Origin: Hetaerina americana
Lineage: Eukaryota; Arthropoda; Insecta; Odonata; Calopterygidae
NCBI GenBank assembly: GCA_022747635.1
Contig: JAKTNV010000417.1
Location: 62,001 to 126,000, forward strand
Reading direction: 5' to 3'
DNA length: 64,000 nt
The notes beneath the pieces were generated by a model. The model was not told the DNA's origin and did not search any database. It saw only the letters and a program-made list of their open reading frames with translations. This document shows, in pieces, positions 1 to 13,407 of the stretch. The first letter of the stretch is position 1; every line of letters begins with the position of its first letter. The translations under genes and the position numbers were made by a program.

Positions 1-313
1 TTCACCTAGAACCCAAAGGGGGGGGTATTGGCACTTTTCATGGAAAAATGTGAAAAATTAAAATTTCTAAAAATGGAATAAATGCCTTTTATACACCTCA
101 AACATTCACTCTATAATGGAAGATTGTTGTTTTTCGCAATATTTTTGGAAATTTGGGCTCTTTAACTAACATTAACACTTGCGCTGAGGCATCTTTTATG
201 CTCATTTCTTGTCTTTAATGATTTATTCTGGGTTTTATTTTGTTTATTTCATGAAAATGAACAACATTACACACCATGGAAACATTTTTGTTTGATACGC
301 GTCGAGTGAGATT

Positions 314-1556
314 TTCACCTAGAACCCAAAGGGGGGGGTATTGGCACTTTTCATGGAAAAATGTGAAAATTAAAATTTCTAAAAATGAAATAAATGCCTT
401 CTATACACCTCAAACATTCACTCTATAATGGAAGATTGTTGTTTTTCGCAATATTTTTGGAAATTTGGGCTCTCTTACTAATATTAACACTTGCGCTGAG
501 GCATCTTTTATGCACATTTCTTGTCTTTCAGGATTAATTCTGGGTTTTATTTTGTTTATTTGATGAAAATGAACAACAATACACACCATGGAAACATTTT
601 TGTTTGATTCGTGTCGAGTGAGATTTTCACCTAGAACCCAAAGGGGGTGTTGGCACTTTTCATGGAAAAATGTGAAAAATTAAAATTTCTAAAAATGAAA
701 TAAATGCCTTCTATACACCTCAAACATTCACTCTATAATGGAAGATTGTTGTTTTTCGCAATATTTTTGGAAATTTGGGCTCTTTTACTAACATTAACAC
801 TTGCGCTGAGGCATCTTTTATGCTCATTTCTTGTCTTTAATGATTTATTCTGGGTTTTATTTTGTTTATTTGATGAAAATGAACAACAATACACACCATG
901 GAAACATTTTTGTTTGATTGGTGTCGAGTGAGATTTTCACCTAGAACCCAAAGGGGGTATTGGCACTTTTCATGGAAAAATGTGAAAAATTAAAATTTCT
1001 AAAAATGGAATAAATGCCTTTTATACACCTCAAACATTCACTCTATAATGGAAGATTGTTGTTTTTCGCAATATTTTTGGAAATTTGGGCTCTTTAAATA
1101 ACATTAACACTTGCCTTGAGGCATCTTTTATGCTCATATCTTGTCTTTAATGATTTATTCTGGGTTTTATTTTGTTTATTTGATGAAAATGAACAACATT
1201 ACACACCATGGGAACATTTTTGTTTGATTCGTGTCGAGTGAGATTTTCACCTGGAACCCAAAGGGGGGGTATTGGCACTTTTCATGAAAAAATGTGAAAA
1301 TTAAAATTTCTAAAAATGAAATAAATGCCTTCTATACACCTCAAACATTCACTCTATAATGGAAGATTGTTGATTTTCGCAATATTTTTGGAAATTTGGG
1401 CTCTTTTACTAACATTAACACTTGCGCTGAGGCATCTTTTATGCTCATTTCTTGTCTTTAATGATTTATTCTGGGTTTTATTTTGTTTATTTGATGAAAA
1501 TGAAAAACAATACACACCATGGAAACCATTTTGTTTGATTCGTGTCGAGTGAGATT
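314..1556 (+). repeat. Four-monomer cassette, first of several copies in region 1
   Basis: The order is: unit with ctcttactaatatt and ctttcaggatt; unit following aaagggggtgttgg and ending gattggtgtcgag; unit with a short five-base G-run and ctttaaataac; unit with cctggaaccc, ttgattttcgc and aaaccatttt. Near-identical copies lie at 3120-4362 (offset 2806). Complete or partial copies start near 5615, 9674 and 11543. A hybrid near 6240-6540 fuses the start of the third unit to the end of the fourth. Confidence 0.8.
526..535 (+). repeat. Marker variant tttcaggatt (first of eight)
   Basis: In this variant the common tttaatgatttattctgg is replaced by tttcaggattaattctgg. It starts at about 526, 3332, 5828, 7384, 9884, 11752, 28888 and 40720. 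The six region 1 copies mark the cassette or its hybrids; the two in region 2 are an 11.83-kb duplicate pair. The in-frame TCA-GGA-TTA reading does not itself stop the frame, but an in-frame stop elsewhere or the shift around it leaves these units without a full 75-codon frame. Confidence 0.75.
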
Positions 1557-1948
1557 TTCACCTAGAACCCAAAGGGGGGGGTATTGGCACTTTTCATTGA
1601 AAATTGTGAAAATTAAAATTTCCAAAAATGAAATAAATGCCTTCTATACACCTCAAACATTCACTCTATAATGGAAGATTGTTGTTTTTCTCAATATTTT
1701 TGGAAATTTGGGCTCTTTTACTAACTTTAACACTTGCGCTGAGGCATCTTTTATGCTCGTTTCTTGTCTTTAATGATTTATTCTGGGATTTATTTTCTTT
1801 ATTTGATGAAAATGAACAACAATACACACCATGGAAACATTTTTGTTTGATTCGTGTCGAGTGAGATTTTCACCTAGAACCCAAAGGGGGGGGTATTGGC
1901 ACTTTTCATGGAAAATGTGAAAAATTAAAATTTCTAAAAATGAAATAA

Positions 1949-2179
1949 ATGCCTTCTATACAACACCTCAAACATTCACTCTATAATGGAAGATTGTTGA
2001 TTTTCGCAATATTTTTGGAAATTTGGGCTCTTTTACTAACATTAACACTTGCGCTGAGGCATCTTTTATGCTCATTTCTTGTCTTTAATGATTTATTCTG
2101 GGTTTTATTTTGTTCATTTGATGAAAATGAACAACAATACACACCATGGAAACATTTTTGTTTGATTCGTGTCGAGTGA
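1949..2179 (+). repeat. 3-bp insertion variant (acaacacctc), first of six
   Basis: The common ctatacacctc is ctatacaacacctc, a 3-bp insertion that lengthens the open frame to 76 codons without shifting it. It occurs in the units whose frame begins at 1949, 5068, 13177, 15364, 22207 and 34038. The last three additionally have ctataaagg in place of ctataatgg. The insertion arose once in region 1 and was then spread by block duplication. Confidence 0.85.
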
Positions 2180-3119
2180 GATTTTCACCTAGAACCCAAA
2201 GGGGGGGTATTGGAACTTTTCATGGAAAAATGTGAAAAATTAAAATTTCTAAAAATGAAATAAATGCCTTCTATACACCTCAAACATTCACTCTATAATG
2301 GAAGATTGTTGTTTTTCTCAATATTTTTGGAAATTTGGGCTCTTTTACTAACATTAACACTTGCGCTGAGGCATCTTTTACGCTCATTTCTTGTCTTTAA
2401 TGATTTATTCTGGGATTTATTTTGTTTATTTGATGAAAATGAACAACAATACAAACCATGGAAACATTTTTGTTTGATTCGTGTCGAGTGAGATTTTCAC
2501 CTAGAACCCAAAGGGGGGGTATTGGCACTTTTCATGGAAAAATGTGAAAATTAAAATTTCTAAAAATGAAATAAATGCCTTCTATACTCCTCAAACATTC
2601 ACTCTATAATGGAAGATTGCTGTTTTTCGCAATATTTTTGGAAATTTCGGCTCTTTTACTAACATTAACACTTGCGCTGAGGCATCTTTTATGCTCATTT
2701 CTTGTCTTTAATGATTTATTCTGGGTTTTATTTTGTTTATTTGATGAAAATGAACAACAATACACACCATGGAAACATTTTTGTTTGATTCGTGTCGAGT
2801 GAGATTTTCACCTAGAACCCAAAGGGGGGGGGTATTGGCACTTTTCATGGAAAAATGTGAAAATTAAAATTTCTAAAAATGAAATAAATGCCTTCTATAC
2901 ACCTCAAACATTCACTCTATAATGGAAGATTGTTGTTTTTCGCAATATTTTTGGAAATTTGGGCTCTTTAACTAACATTAACACTTGCGCTGAGGCATCT
3001 TTTATGCTCATTTCTTGTCTTTAATGATTTATTCTGGGTTTTATTTTGTTTATTTCATGAAAATGAACAACATTACACACCATGGAAACATTTTTGTTTG
3101 ATTCGCGTCGAGTGAGATT

Positions 3120-4362
3120 TTCACCTAGAACCCAAAGGGGGGGGTATTGGCACTTTTCATGGAAAAATGTGAAAATTAAAATTTCTAAAAATGAAATAAA
3201 TGCCTTCTATACACCTCAAACATTCACTCTATAATGGAAGATTGTTGTTTTTCGCAATATTTTTGGAAATTTGGGCTCTCTTACTAATATTAACACTTGC
3301 GCTGAGGCATCTTTTATGCTCATTTCTTGTCTTTCAGGATTAATTCTGGGTTTTATTTTGTTTATTTGATGAAAATGAACAACAATACACACCATGGAAA
3401 CATTTTTGTTTGATTCGTGTCGAGTGAGATTTTCACCTAGAACCCAAAGGGGGTGTTGGCACTTTTCATGGAAAAATGTGAAAAATTAAAATTTCTAAAA
3501 ATGAAATAAATGCCTTCTATACACCTCAAACATTCACTCTATAATGGAAGATTGTTGTTTTTCGCAATATTTTTGGAAATTTGGGCTCTTTTACTAACAT
3601 TAACACTTGCGCTGAGGCATCTTTTATGCTCATTTCTTGTCTTTAATGATTTATTCTGGGTTTTATTTTGTTTATTTGATGAAAATGAACAACAATACAC
3701 ACCATGGAAACATTTTTGTTTGATTGGTGTCGAGTGAGATTTTCACCTAGAACCCAAAGGGGGTATTGGCACTTTTCATGGAAAAATGTGAAAAATTAAA
3801 ATTTCTAAAAATGGAATAAATGCCTTTTATACACCTCAAACATTCACTCTATAATGGAAGATTGTTGTTTTTCGCAATATTTTTGGAAATTTGGGCTCTT
3901 TAAATAACATTAACACTTGCCTTGAGGCATCTTTTATGCTCATTTCTTGTCTTTAATGATTTATTCTGGGTTTTATTTTGTTTATTTGATGAAAATGAAC
4001 AACATTACACACCATGGAAACATTTTTGTTTGATTCGTGTCGAGTGAGATTTTCACCTGGAACCCAAAGGGGGGGTATTGGCACTTTTCATGAAAAAATG
4101 TGAAAATTAAAATTTCTAAAAATGAAATAAATGCCTTCTATACACCTCAAACATTCACTCTATAATGGAAGATTGTTGATTTTCGCAATATTTTTGGAAA
4201 TTTGGGCTCTTTTACTAACATTAACACTTGCGCTGAGGCATCTTTTATGCTCATTTCTTGTCTTTAATGATTTATTCTGGGTTTTATTTTGTTTATTTGA
4301 TGAAAATGAAAAACAATACACACCATGGAAACCATTTTGTTTGATTCGTGTCGAGTGAGATT
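3120..4362 (+). repeat. Four-monomer cassette, second copy
   Basis: It matches 314-1556 at an offset of 2806 bp apart from a few substitutions (for example tgcacatttc at 511 is tgctcatttc here). It is followed by an extra aaatgtaggctc unit before the array resumes the order seen after the first copy, so the offset grows from 2806 to 3119 bp. That is a clean gain or loss of exactly one monomer. Confidence 0.8.
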
Positions 4363-7300
4363 TTCACCTAGAACCCAAAGGGGGGGGTATTGGCACTTTT
4401 CATGGAAAAATGTGAAAATTAAAATTTCCAAAAATGAAATAAATGCCTTCTATACACCTCAAACATTCACTCTATAATGGAAGATTGTTGTTTTTCGCAA
4501 TATTTTTGGAAATGTAGGCTCTTTTACTAACATTAACACTTGCGCTGAGGCATCTTTTATGCTCATTTCTTGTCTTTAATGATTTATTCTGGGTTTTATT
4601 TTGTTTATTTGATGAAAATGAACAACAATACACACCATGGAAACATTTTTGTTTGATTCGCGTCGAGTGAGATTTTCACCTAGAACCCAAAGGGGGGGGT
4701 ATTGGCACTTTTCATGGAAAAATGTGAAAAATTAAAATTTCTAAAAATGAAATAAATGCCTTCTATACACCTCAAACATTCACTCTATAATGGAAGATTG
4801 TTGTTTTTCTCAATATTTTTGGAAATTCGGGCTCTTTTACTAACTTTAACACTTGCGCTGAGGCATCTTTTATGCTCATTTCTTGTCTTTAATGATTTAT
4901 TCTGGGATTTATTTTCTTTATTTGATGAAAATGAACAACAATACACACCATGGAAACATTTTTGTTTGATTCGTGTCGAGTGAGATTTTCACCTAGAACC
5001 CAAAGGGGGGGGTATTGGCACTTTTCATGGAAAATGTGAAAAATTAAAATTTCTAAAAATGAAATAAATGCCTTCTATACAACACCTCAAACATTCACTC
5101 TATAATGGAAGATTGTTGATTTTCGCAATATTTTTGGAAATTTGGGCTCTTTTACTAACATTAACACTTGCGCTGAGGCATCTTTTATGCTCATTTCTTG
5201 TCTTTAATGATTTATTCTGGGTTTTATTTTGTTCATTTGATGAAAATGAACAACAATACACACCATGGAAACATTTTTGTTTGATTCGTGTCGAGTGAGA
5301 TTTTCACCTAGAACCCAAAGGGGGGGGTATTGGCACTTTTCATGGAAAAATGTGAAAATTAAAATTTCTAAAAATGAAATAAATGCCTTCTATACACCTC
5401 AAACATTCACTCTATAATGGAAGATTGTTGTTTTTCGCAATATTTTTGGAAATTTGGGCTCTTTAACTAACATTAACACTTGCGCTGAGGCATCTTTTAT
5501 GCTCATTTCTTGTCTTTAATGATTTATTCTGGGTTTTATTTTGTTTATTTCATGAAAATGAACAACATTACACACCATGGAAACATTTTTGTTTGATTCG
5601 TGTCGAGTGAGATTTTCACCTAGAACCCAAAGGGGGGGGGTATTGGCACTTTTCATGGAAAAAGGTGAAAATTAAAATTTCTAAAAATGAAATAAATGCC
5701 TTCTATACACCTCAAACATTCACTCTATAATGGAAGATTGTTGTTTTTCGCAATATTTTTGGAAATTTGGGCTCTCTTACTAATATTAACACTTGCGCTG
5801 AGGCATCTTTTATGCTCATTTCTTGTCTTTCAGGATTAATTCTGGGTTTTATTTTGTTTATTTGATAAAAATGAACAACAATACACACCATGGAAACATT
5901 TTTGTTTGATTCGTGTCGAGTGAGATTTTCACCTAGAACCCAAAGGGGGTGTTGGCACTTTTCATGGAAAAATGTGAAAAATTAAAATTTCTAAAAATGA
6001 AATAAATGCCTTCTATACACCTCAAACATTCACTCTATAATGGAAGATTGTTGTTTTTCGCAATATTTTTGGAAATTTGGGCTCTTTTACTAACATTAAC
6101 ACTTGCGCTGAGGCATCTTTTATGCTCATTTCTTGTCTTTAATGATTTATTCTGGGTTTTATTTTGTTTATTTGATGAAAATGAACAACAATACACACCA
6201 TGGAAACATTTTTGTTTGATTGGTGTCGAGTGAGATTTTCACCTAGAACCCAAAGGGGGTATTGGCACTTTTCATGGAAAAATGTGAAAAATTAAAATTT
6301 CTAAAAATGGAATAAATGCCTTTTATACACCTCAAACATTCACTCTATAATGGAAGATTGTTGTTTTTCGCAATATTTTTGGAAATTTGGGCTCTTTAAA
6401 TAACATTAACACTTGCCTTGAGGCATCTTTTATGCTCATTTCTTGTCTTTAATGATTTATTCTGGGTTTTATTTTGTTTATTTGATGAAAATGAAAAACA
6501 ATACACACCATGGAAACCATTTTGTTTGATTCGTGTCGAGTGAGATTTTCACCTAGAACCCAAAGGGGGGGGTATTGGCACTTTTCATGGAAAAATGTGA
6601 ACATTAAAATTTCCAAAAATGAAATAAATGCCTTCTATACACCTCAAACATTCACTCTATAATGGAAGATTGTTGTTTTTCGCAATATTTTTGGAAATGT
6701 AGGCTCTTTTACTAACATTAACACTTGCGCTGAGGCATCTTTTATGCTCATTTCTTGTCTTTAATGATTTATTCTGGGTTTTATTTTGTTTATTTGATGA
6801 AAATGAACAACAATACACACCATGGAAACATTTTTGTTTGATTCGCGTCGAGTGAGATTTTCACCTAGAACCCAAAGGGGGGGGGTATTGGCACTTTTCA
6901 TGGAAAAATGTGAAAAATTAAAATTTCTAAAAATGAAATAAATGCCTTCTATACACCTCAAACATTCACTCTATAATGGAAGATTGTTGTTTTTCGCAAT
7001 ATTTTTGGAAATTTGGGCTCTTTTACTAACATTAACACTTGCGCTGAGGCATCTTTTATGCTCATTTCTTGTCTTTAATGATTTATTCTGGGTTTTATTT
7101 TGTTTATTTCATGAAAATGAACAACATTACACACCATGGAAACATTTTTGTTTGATTCGCGTCGAGTGAGATTTTCACCTAGAACCCAAAGGGGGGGGTA
7201 TTGGCACTTTTCATGGAAAAATGTGAAAATTAAAATTTCTAAAAATGAAATAAATGCCTTCTATACACCTCAAACATTCACTCTATAATGGAAGATTGTT

Positions 7301-7479
7301 GTTTTTCGCAATATTTTTGGAAATTTGGGCTCTTACTAATATTAACACTTGCGCTGAGGCATCTTTTATGCTCATTTCTTGTCTTTCAGGATTAATTCTG
7401 GGTTTTATTTTGTTTATTTGATGAAAATGAACAACAATACACACCATGGAAACATTTTTGTTTGATTCGTGTCGAGTGA

Positions 7480-9370
7480 GATTTTCACCTAGAACCCAAA
7501 GGGGGGGTATTGGAACTTTTCATGGAAAAATGTGAAAAATTAAAATTTCTAAAAATGAAATAAATGCCTTCTATACACCTCAAACATTCACTCTATAATG
7601 GAAGATTGTTGTTTTTCTCAATATTTTTGGAAATTTGGGCTCTTTTACTAACATTAACACTTGCGCTGAGGCATCTTTTACGCTCATTTCTTGTCTTTAA
7701 TGATTTATTCTGGGATTTATTTTGTTTATTTGATGAAAATGAACAACAATACAAACCATGGAAACATTTTTGTTTGATTCGTGTCGAGTGAGATTTTCAC
7801 CTAGAACCCAAAGGGGGGGTATTGGCACTTTTCATGGAAAAATGTGAAAATTAAAATTTCTAAAAATGAAATAAATGCCTTCTATACTCCTCAAAAATTC
7901 ACTCTATAATGGAAGATTGCTGTTTTTCGCAATATTTTTGGAAATTTCGGCTCTTTTACTAACATTAACACTTGCGCTGAGGCATCTTTTATGCTCATTT
8001 CTTGTCTTTAATGATTTATTCTGGGTTTTATTTTGTTTATTTGATGAAAATGAACAACAATACACACCATGGAAACATTTTTGTTTGATTCGTGTCGAGT
8101 GAGATTTTCACCTAGAACCCAAAGGGGGGGGGTATTGGCACTTTTCATGGAAAAATGTGAAAATTAAAATTTCTAAAAATGAAATAAATGCCTTCTATAG
8201 ACCTCAAACATTCACTCTATAATGGAAGATTGTTGTTTTTCGCAATATTTTTGGAAATTTGGGCTCTTTTACTAATATTAACACTTGCGCTGAGGCATCT
8301 TTTTTGCTCATTTCTTGTCTTTAATGATTTATTCTTGGTTTTATTTTGTTTATTTGATGAAAATAAACAACAATACACACCATGGAAACATTTTTGTTTG
8401 ATTCGTTTCGAGTGAGATTTTCACCTAGAACCCAAAGGGGGGGGGGGTATTGGCACTTTTCATGGAAAAATGTGAAAATTAAAATTTCTAAAAATGGAAT
8501 AAATGCCTTTTATACACCTCAAACATTCACTCTATAATGGAAGATTGTTGTTTTTCGCAATATTTTTGGAAATTTGGGCTCTTTAACTAACATTAACACT
8601 TGCGCTGAGGCATCTTTTATGCTCATTTCTTGTCTTTAATGATTTATTCTGGGTTTTATTTTGTTTATTTGATGAAAATGAACAACATTACACACCATGG
8701 AAACATTTTTGTTTGATTCGTGTCGAGTGAGATTTTCACCTGGAACCCAAAGGGGGGGTATTGGCACTTTTCATGAAAAAATGTGAAAATAAAAATTTCT
8801 AAAAATGAAATAAATGCCTTCTATACACCTCAAACATTCACTCTATAATGGAAGATTGTTGATTTTCGCAATATTTTTGGAAATTTGGGCTCTTTTACTA
8901 ACATTAACACTTGCGCTGAGGCATCTTTTATGCTCATTTCTTGTCTTTAATGATTTATTCTGGGTTTTATTTTGTTTATTTGATGAAAATGAATAACAAT
9001 ACACACCATGGAAACATTTTTGTTTGATTCGCGTCGAGTGAGATTTTCACCTAGAACCCAAAGGGGGGGGTATTGGCACTTTTCATGGAAAAATGTGAAA
9101 AATTAAAATTTCTAAAACTAAATAAATGCCTTCTATACACCTCAAACATTCACTCTATAATGGAAGATTGTTGTTTTTCTCAATATTTTTGGAAATTTGG
9201 GCTCTTTTACTAACATTAACACTTGCGCTGAGGCATCTTTTATGCTCATTTCTTGTCTTTAATGATTTATTCTGGGTTTTATTTTGTTTATTTGATGTAA
9301 ATGAACAAAAATACACACCATGGAAACATTTTTATTTGATTCGTGTCGAGTGAGATTTTCACCTAGAACC
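7480..9370 (+). repeat. Duplicated block, copy 1 (offset about 5928 bp)
   Basis: About six monomers recur 19 units later at 13408-15298. Shared rare variants are ttttacgctc, tactcctcaaaaattc, ctatagacctc, tttttgctc with attcttgg, gaataacaatac, and a unit with ctaaaactaaataaatg and gatgtaaatgaac. One visible difference is a deletion: ttctgggtttt at 8959 is ttcaggtttt at 14885, which shifts the frame of that unit. Confidence 0.82.
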
Positions 9371-12300
9371 CAAAGGGGGGGGGTATTGGCACTTTTCATG
9401 GAAAAATGTGAAAAATAAAATTTCTAAAAATGAAATAAATGCCTTCTATACACCTCAAACATTCACTCTATAATGGAAGATTGTTGTTTTTCGCAATATT
9501 TTTGGAAATTTGGGCTCTTTAACTAACATTAACACTTGCGCTGAGGCATCTTTTATGCTCATTTCTTGTCTTTAATGATTTATTCTGGGTTTTATTTTGT
9601 TTATTTCATGAAAATGAACAACATTACACACCATGGAAACATTTTTGTTTGATTCGTGTCGAGTGAGATTTTCACCTAGAACCCAAAGGGGGGGGTATTG
9701 GCACTTTTCATGGAAAAATGTGAAAATTAAAATTTCTAAAAATGAAATAAATGCCTTCTATACACCTCAAACATTCACTCTATAATGGAAGATTGTTGTT
9801 TTTCGCAATATTTTTGGAAATTTGGGCTCTCTTACTAATATTAACACTTGCGCTGAGGCATCTTTTATGCTCATTTCTTGTCTTTCAGGATTAATTCTGG
9901 GTTTTATTTTGTTTATTTGATGAAAATGAACAACAATACACACCATGGAAACATTTTTGTTTGATTCGTGTCGAGTGAGATTTTCACCTAGAACCCAAAG
10001 GGGGTGTTGGCACTTTTCATGGAAAAATGTGAAAAATTAAAATTTCTAAAAATGAAATAAATGCCTTCTATACACCTCAAACATTCACTCTATAATGGAA
10101 GATTGTTGTTTTTCGCAATATTTTTGGAAATTTGGGCTCTTTTACTAACATTAACACTTGCGCTGAGGCATCTTTTATGCTCATTTCTTGTCTTTAATGA
10201 TTTATTCTGGGTTTTATTTTGTTTATTTGATGAAAATGAACAACAATACACACCATGGAAACATTTTTGTTTGATTGGTGTCGAGTGAGATTTTCACCTA
10301 GAACCCAAAGGGGGTATTGGAACTTTTCATGGAAAAATGTGAAAAATTAAAATTTCTAAAAATGGAATAAATGCCTTTTATACACCTCAAACATTCACTC
10401 TATAATGGAAGATTGTTGTTTTTCGCAATATTTTTGGAAATTTGGGCTCTTTAAATAACATTAACACTTGCCTTGAGGCATCTTTTATGCTCATTTCTTG
10501 TCTTTAATGATTTATTCTGGGTTTTATTTTGTTTATTTGATGAAAATGAACAACATTACACACCATGGAAACATTTTTGTTTGATTCGTGTCGAGTGAGA
10601 TTTTCACCTGGAACCCAAAGGGGGGGTAATGGCACTTTTCATGATAAAATGTGAAAATTTAAATTTATAAAAATGAAATAAATGCCTTCTATACACCTCA
10701 AACATTCACTCTATAATGGAAGATTGTTGATTTTCGCAATATTTTTGGAAATTTTGGGCTCTTTTACTAACATTAACACTTGCGCTGAGGCATCTTTTAT
10801 GCTCATTTCTTGTCTTTAATGATTTATTCTGGGTTTTATTTTGTTTATTTGATGAAAATGAAAAACAATACACACCATGGAAACCATTTTGTTTGATTCG
10901 TGTCGAGTGAGATTTTCACCTAGAACCCAAAGGGGGGGGTATTGGCACTTTTCATGGAAAAATGTGAACATTAAAATTTCCAAAAATGAAATAAATGCCT
11001 TCTATACACCTCAAACATTCACTCTATAATGGAAGATTGTTGTTTTTCGCAATATTTTTGGAAATGTAGGCTCTTTTACTAACATTAACACTTGCGCTGA
11101 GGCATCTTTTATGCTCATTTCTTGTCTTTAATGATTTATTCTGGGTTTTATTTTGTTTATTTGATGAAAATGAACAACAATACACACCATGGAAACATTT
11201 TTGTTTGATTCGCGTCGAGTGAGATTTTCACCTAGAACCCAAAGGGGGGGGTATTGGCACTTTTCATGGAAAAATGTGAAAAATTAAAATTTCTAAAAAT
11301 GAAATAAATGCCTTCTATACACCTCAAACATTCACTCTATAATGGAAGATTGTTGTTTTTCGCAATATTTTTGGAAATTTGGGCTCTTTTACTAACATTA
11401 ACACTTGCGCTGAGGCATCTTTTATGCTCATTTCTTGTCTTTAATGATTTATTCTGGGTTTTATTTTGTTTATTTCATGAAAATGAACAACACTACACAC
11501 CATGGAAACATTTTTGTTTGATTCGCGTCGAGTGAGATTTTCACCTAGAACCCAAAGGGGGGGGTATTGGCACTTTTCATGGAAAAATGTGAAAATTAAA
11601 ATTTCTAAAAATGAAATAAATGCCTTCTATACACCTCAAACATTCACTCTATAATGGAAGATTGTTGTTTTTCGCAATATTTTTGGAAATTTGGGCTCTC
11701 TTACTAATATTAACACTTGCGCTGAGGCATCTTTTATGCTCATTTCTTGTCTTTCAGGATTAATTCTGGGTTTTATTTTGTTTATTTGATGAAAATGAAC
11801 AACAATACACACCATGGAAACATTTTTGTTTGATTCGTGTCGAGTGAGATTTTCACCTAGAACCCAAAGGGGGTGTTGGCACTTTTCATGGAAAAATGTG
11901 AAAAATTAAAATATCTAAAAATGAAATAAATGCCTTCTATACACCTCAAACATTCACTCTATAATGGAAGATTGTTGTTTTTCGCAATATTTTTGGAAAT
12001 TTGGGCTCTTTTACTAACATTAACACTTGCGCTGAGGCATCTTTTATGCTCATTTCTTGTCTTTAATGATTTATTCTGGGTTTTATTTTGTTTATTTGAT
12101 GAAAATGAACAACAATACACACCATGGAAACATTTTTGTTTGATTGGTGTCGAGTGAGATTTTCACCTAGAACCCAAAGGGGGTATTGGCACTTTTCATG
12201 GAAAAATGTGAAAAATTAAAATTTCTAAAAATGGAATAAATGCCTTTTATACACCTCAAACATTCACTCTATAATGGAAGATTGTTGTTTTTCGCAATAT

Positions 12301-13407
12301 TTTTGGAAATTTGGGCTCTTTAAATAACATTAACACTTGCGCTGAGGCATCTTTTATGCTCATTTCTTGTCTTTAATGATTTATTCTGGGTTTTATTTTG
12401 TTTATTTGATGAAAATGAAAAACAATACACACCATGGAAACCATTTTGTTTGATTCGTGTCGAGTGAGATTTTCACCTAGAACCCAAAGGGGGGGGTATT
12501 GGCACTTTTCATGGAAAAATGTGAAAATTAAAATTTCCAAAAATGAAATAAATGCTTTCTATACACCTCAAACATTCACTCTATAATGGAAGATTGTTGT
12601 TTTTCGCAATATTTTTGGAAATGTAGGCTCTTTTACTAACATTAACACTTGCGCTGAGGCATCTTTTATGCTCATTTCTTGTCTTTAATGATTTATTCTG
12701 GGTTTTATTTTGTTTATTTGATGAAAATGAACAACAATACACACCATGGAAACATTTTTGTTTGATTCGCGTCGAGTTAGATTTTCACCTAGAACCCAAA
12801 GGGGGGGGTATTGGCACTTTTCATGGAAAAATGTGAAAAATTAAAATTTCTAAAAATGAAATAAATGCCTTCTATACACCTCAAACATTCACTCTATAAT
12901 GGAAGATTGTTGTTTTTCTCAATATTTTTGGAAATTCGGGCTCTTTTACTAACTTTAACACTTGCGCTGAGGCATCTTTTATGCTCATTTCTTGTCTTTA
13001 ATGATTTATTCTGGGATTTATTTTCTTTATTTGATGAAAATGAACAACAATACACACCATGGAAACATTTTTGTTTGATTCGTGTCGAGTGAGATTTTCA
13101 CCTAGAACCCAAAGGGGGGGGTATTGGCACTTTTCATGGAAAATGTGAAAAATTAAAATTTCTAAAAATGAAATAAATGCCTTCTATACAACACCTCAAA
13201 CATTCACTCTATAATGGAAGATTGTTGATTTTCGCAATATTTTTGGAAATTTGGGCTCTTTTACTAACATTAACACTTGCGCTCAGGCATCTTTTATGCT
13301 CATTTCTTGTCTTTAATGATTTATTCTGTGTTTTATTTTGTTCATTTGATGAAAATGAACAACAATACACACCATGGAAACATTTTTGTTTGATTCGTGT
13401 CGAGTGA

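Noticed and set aside
704..931. A repeated 75-codon + strand reading frame as a family of tandem small membrane-protein genes
   Set aside because: It occurs once per satellite unit in phase with the repeat, is broken in about 40% of units, shows mostly amino-acid-changing variants, and has no gene-like flanks or recognised domain. It is better explained by an open frame in a T-rich monomer.
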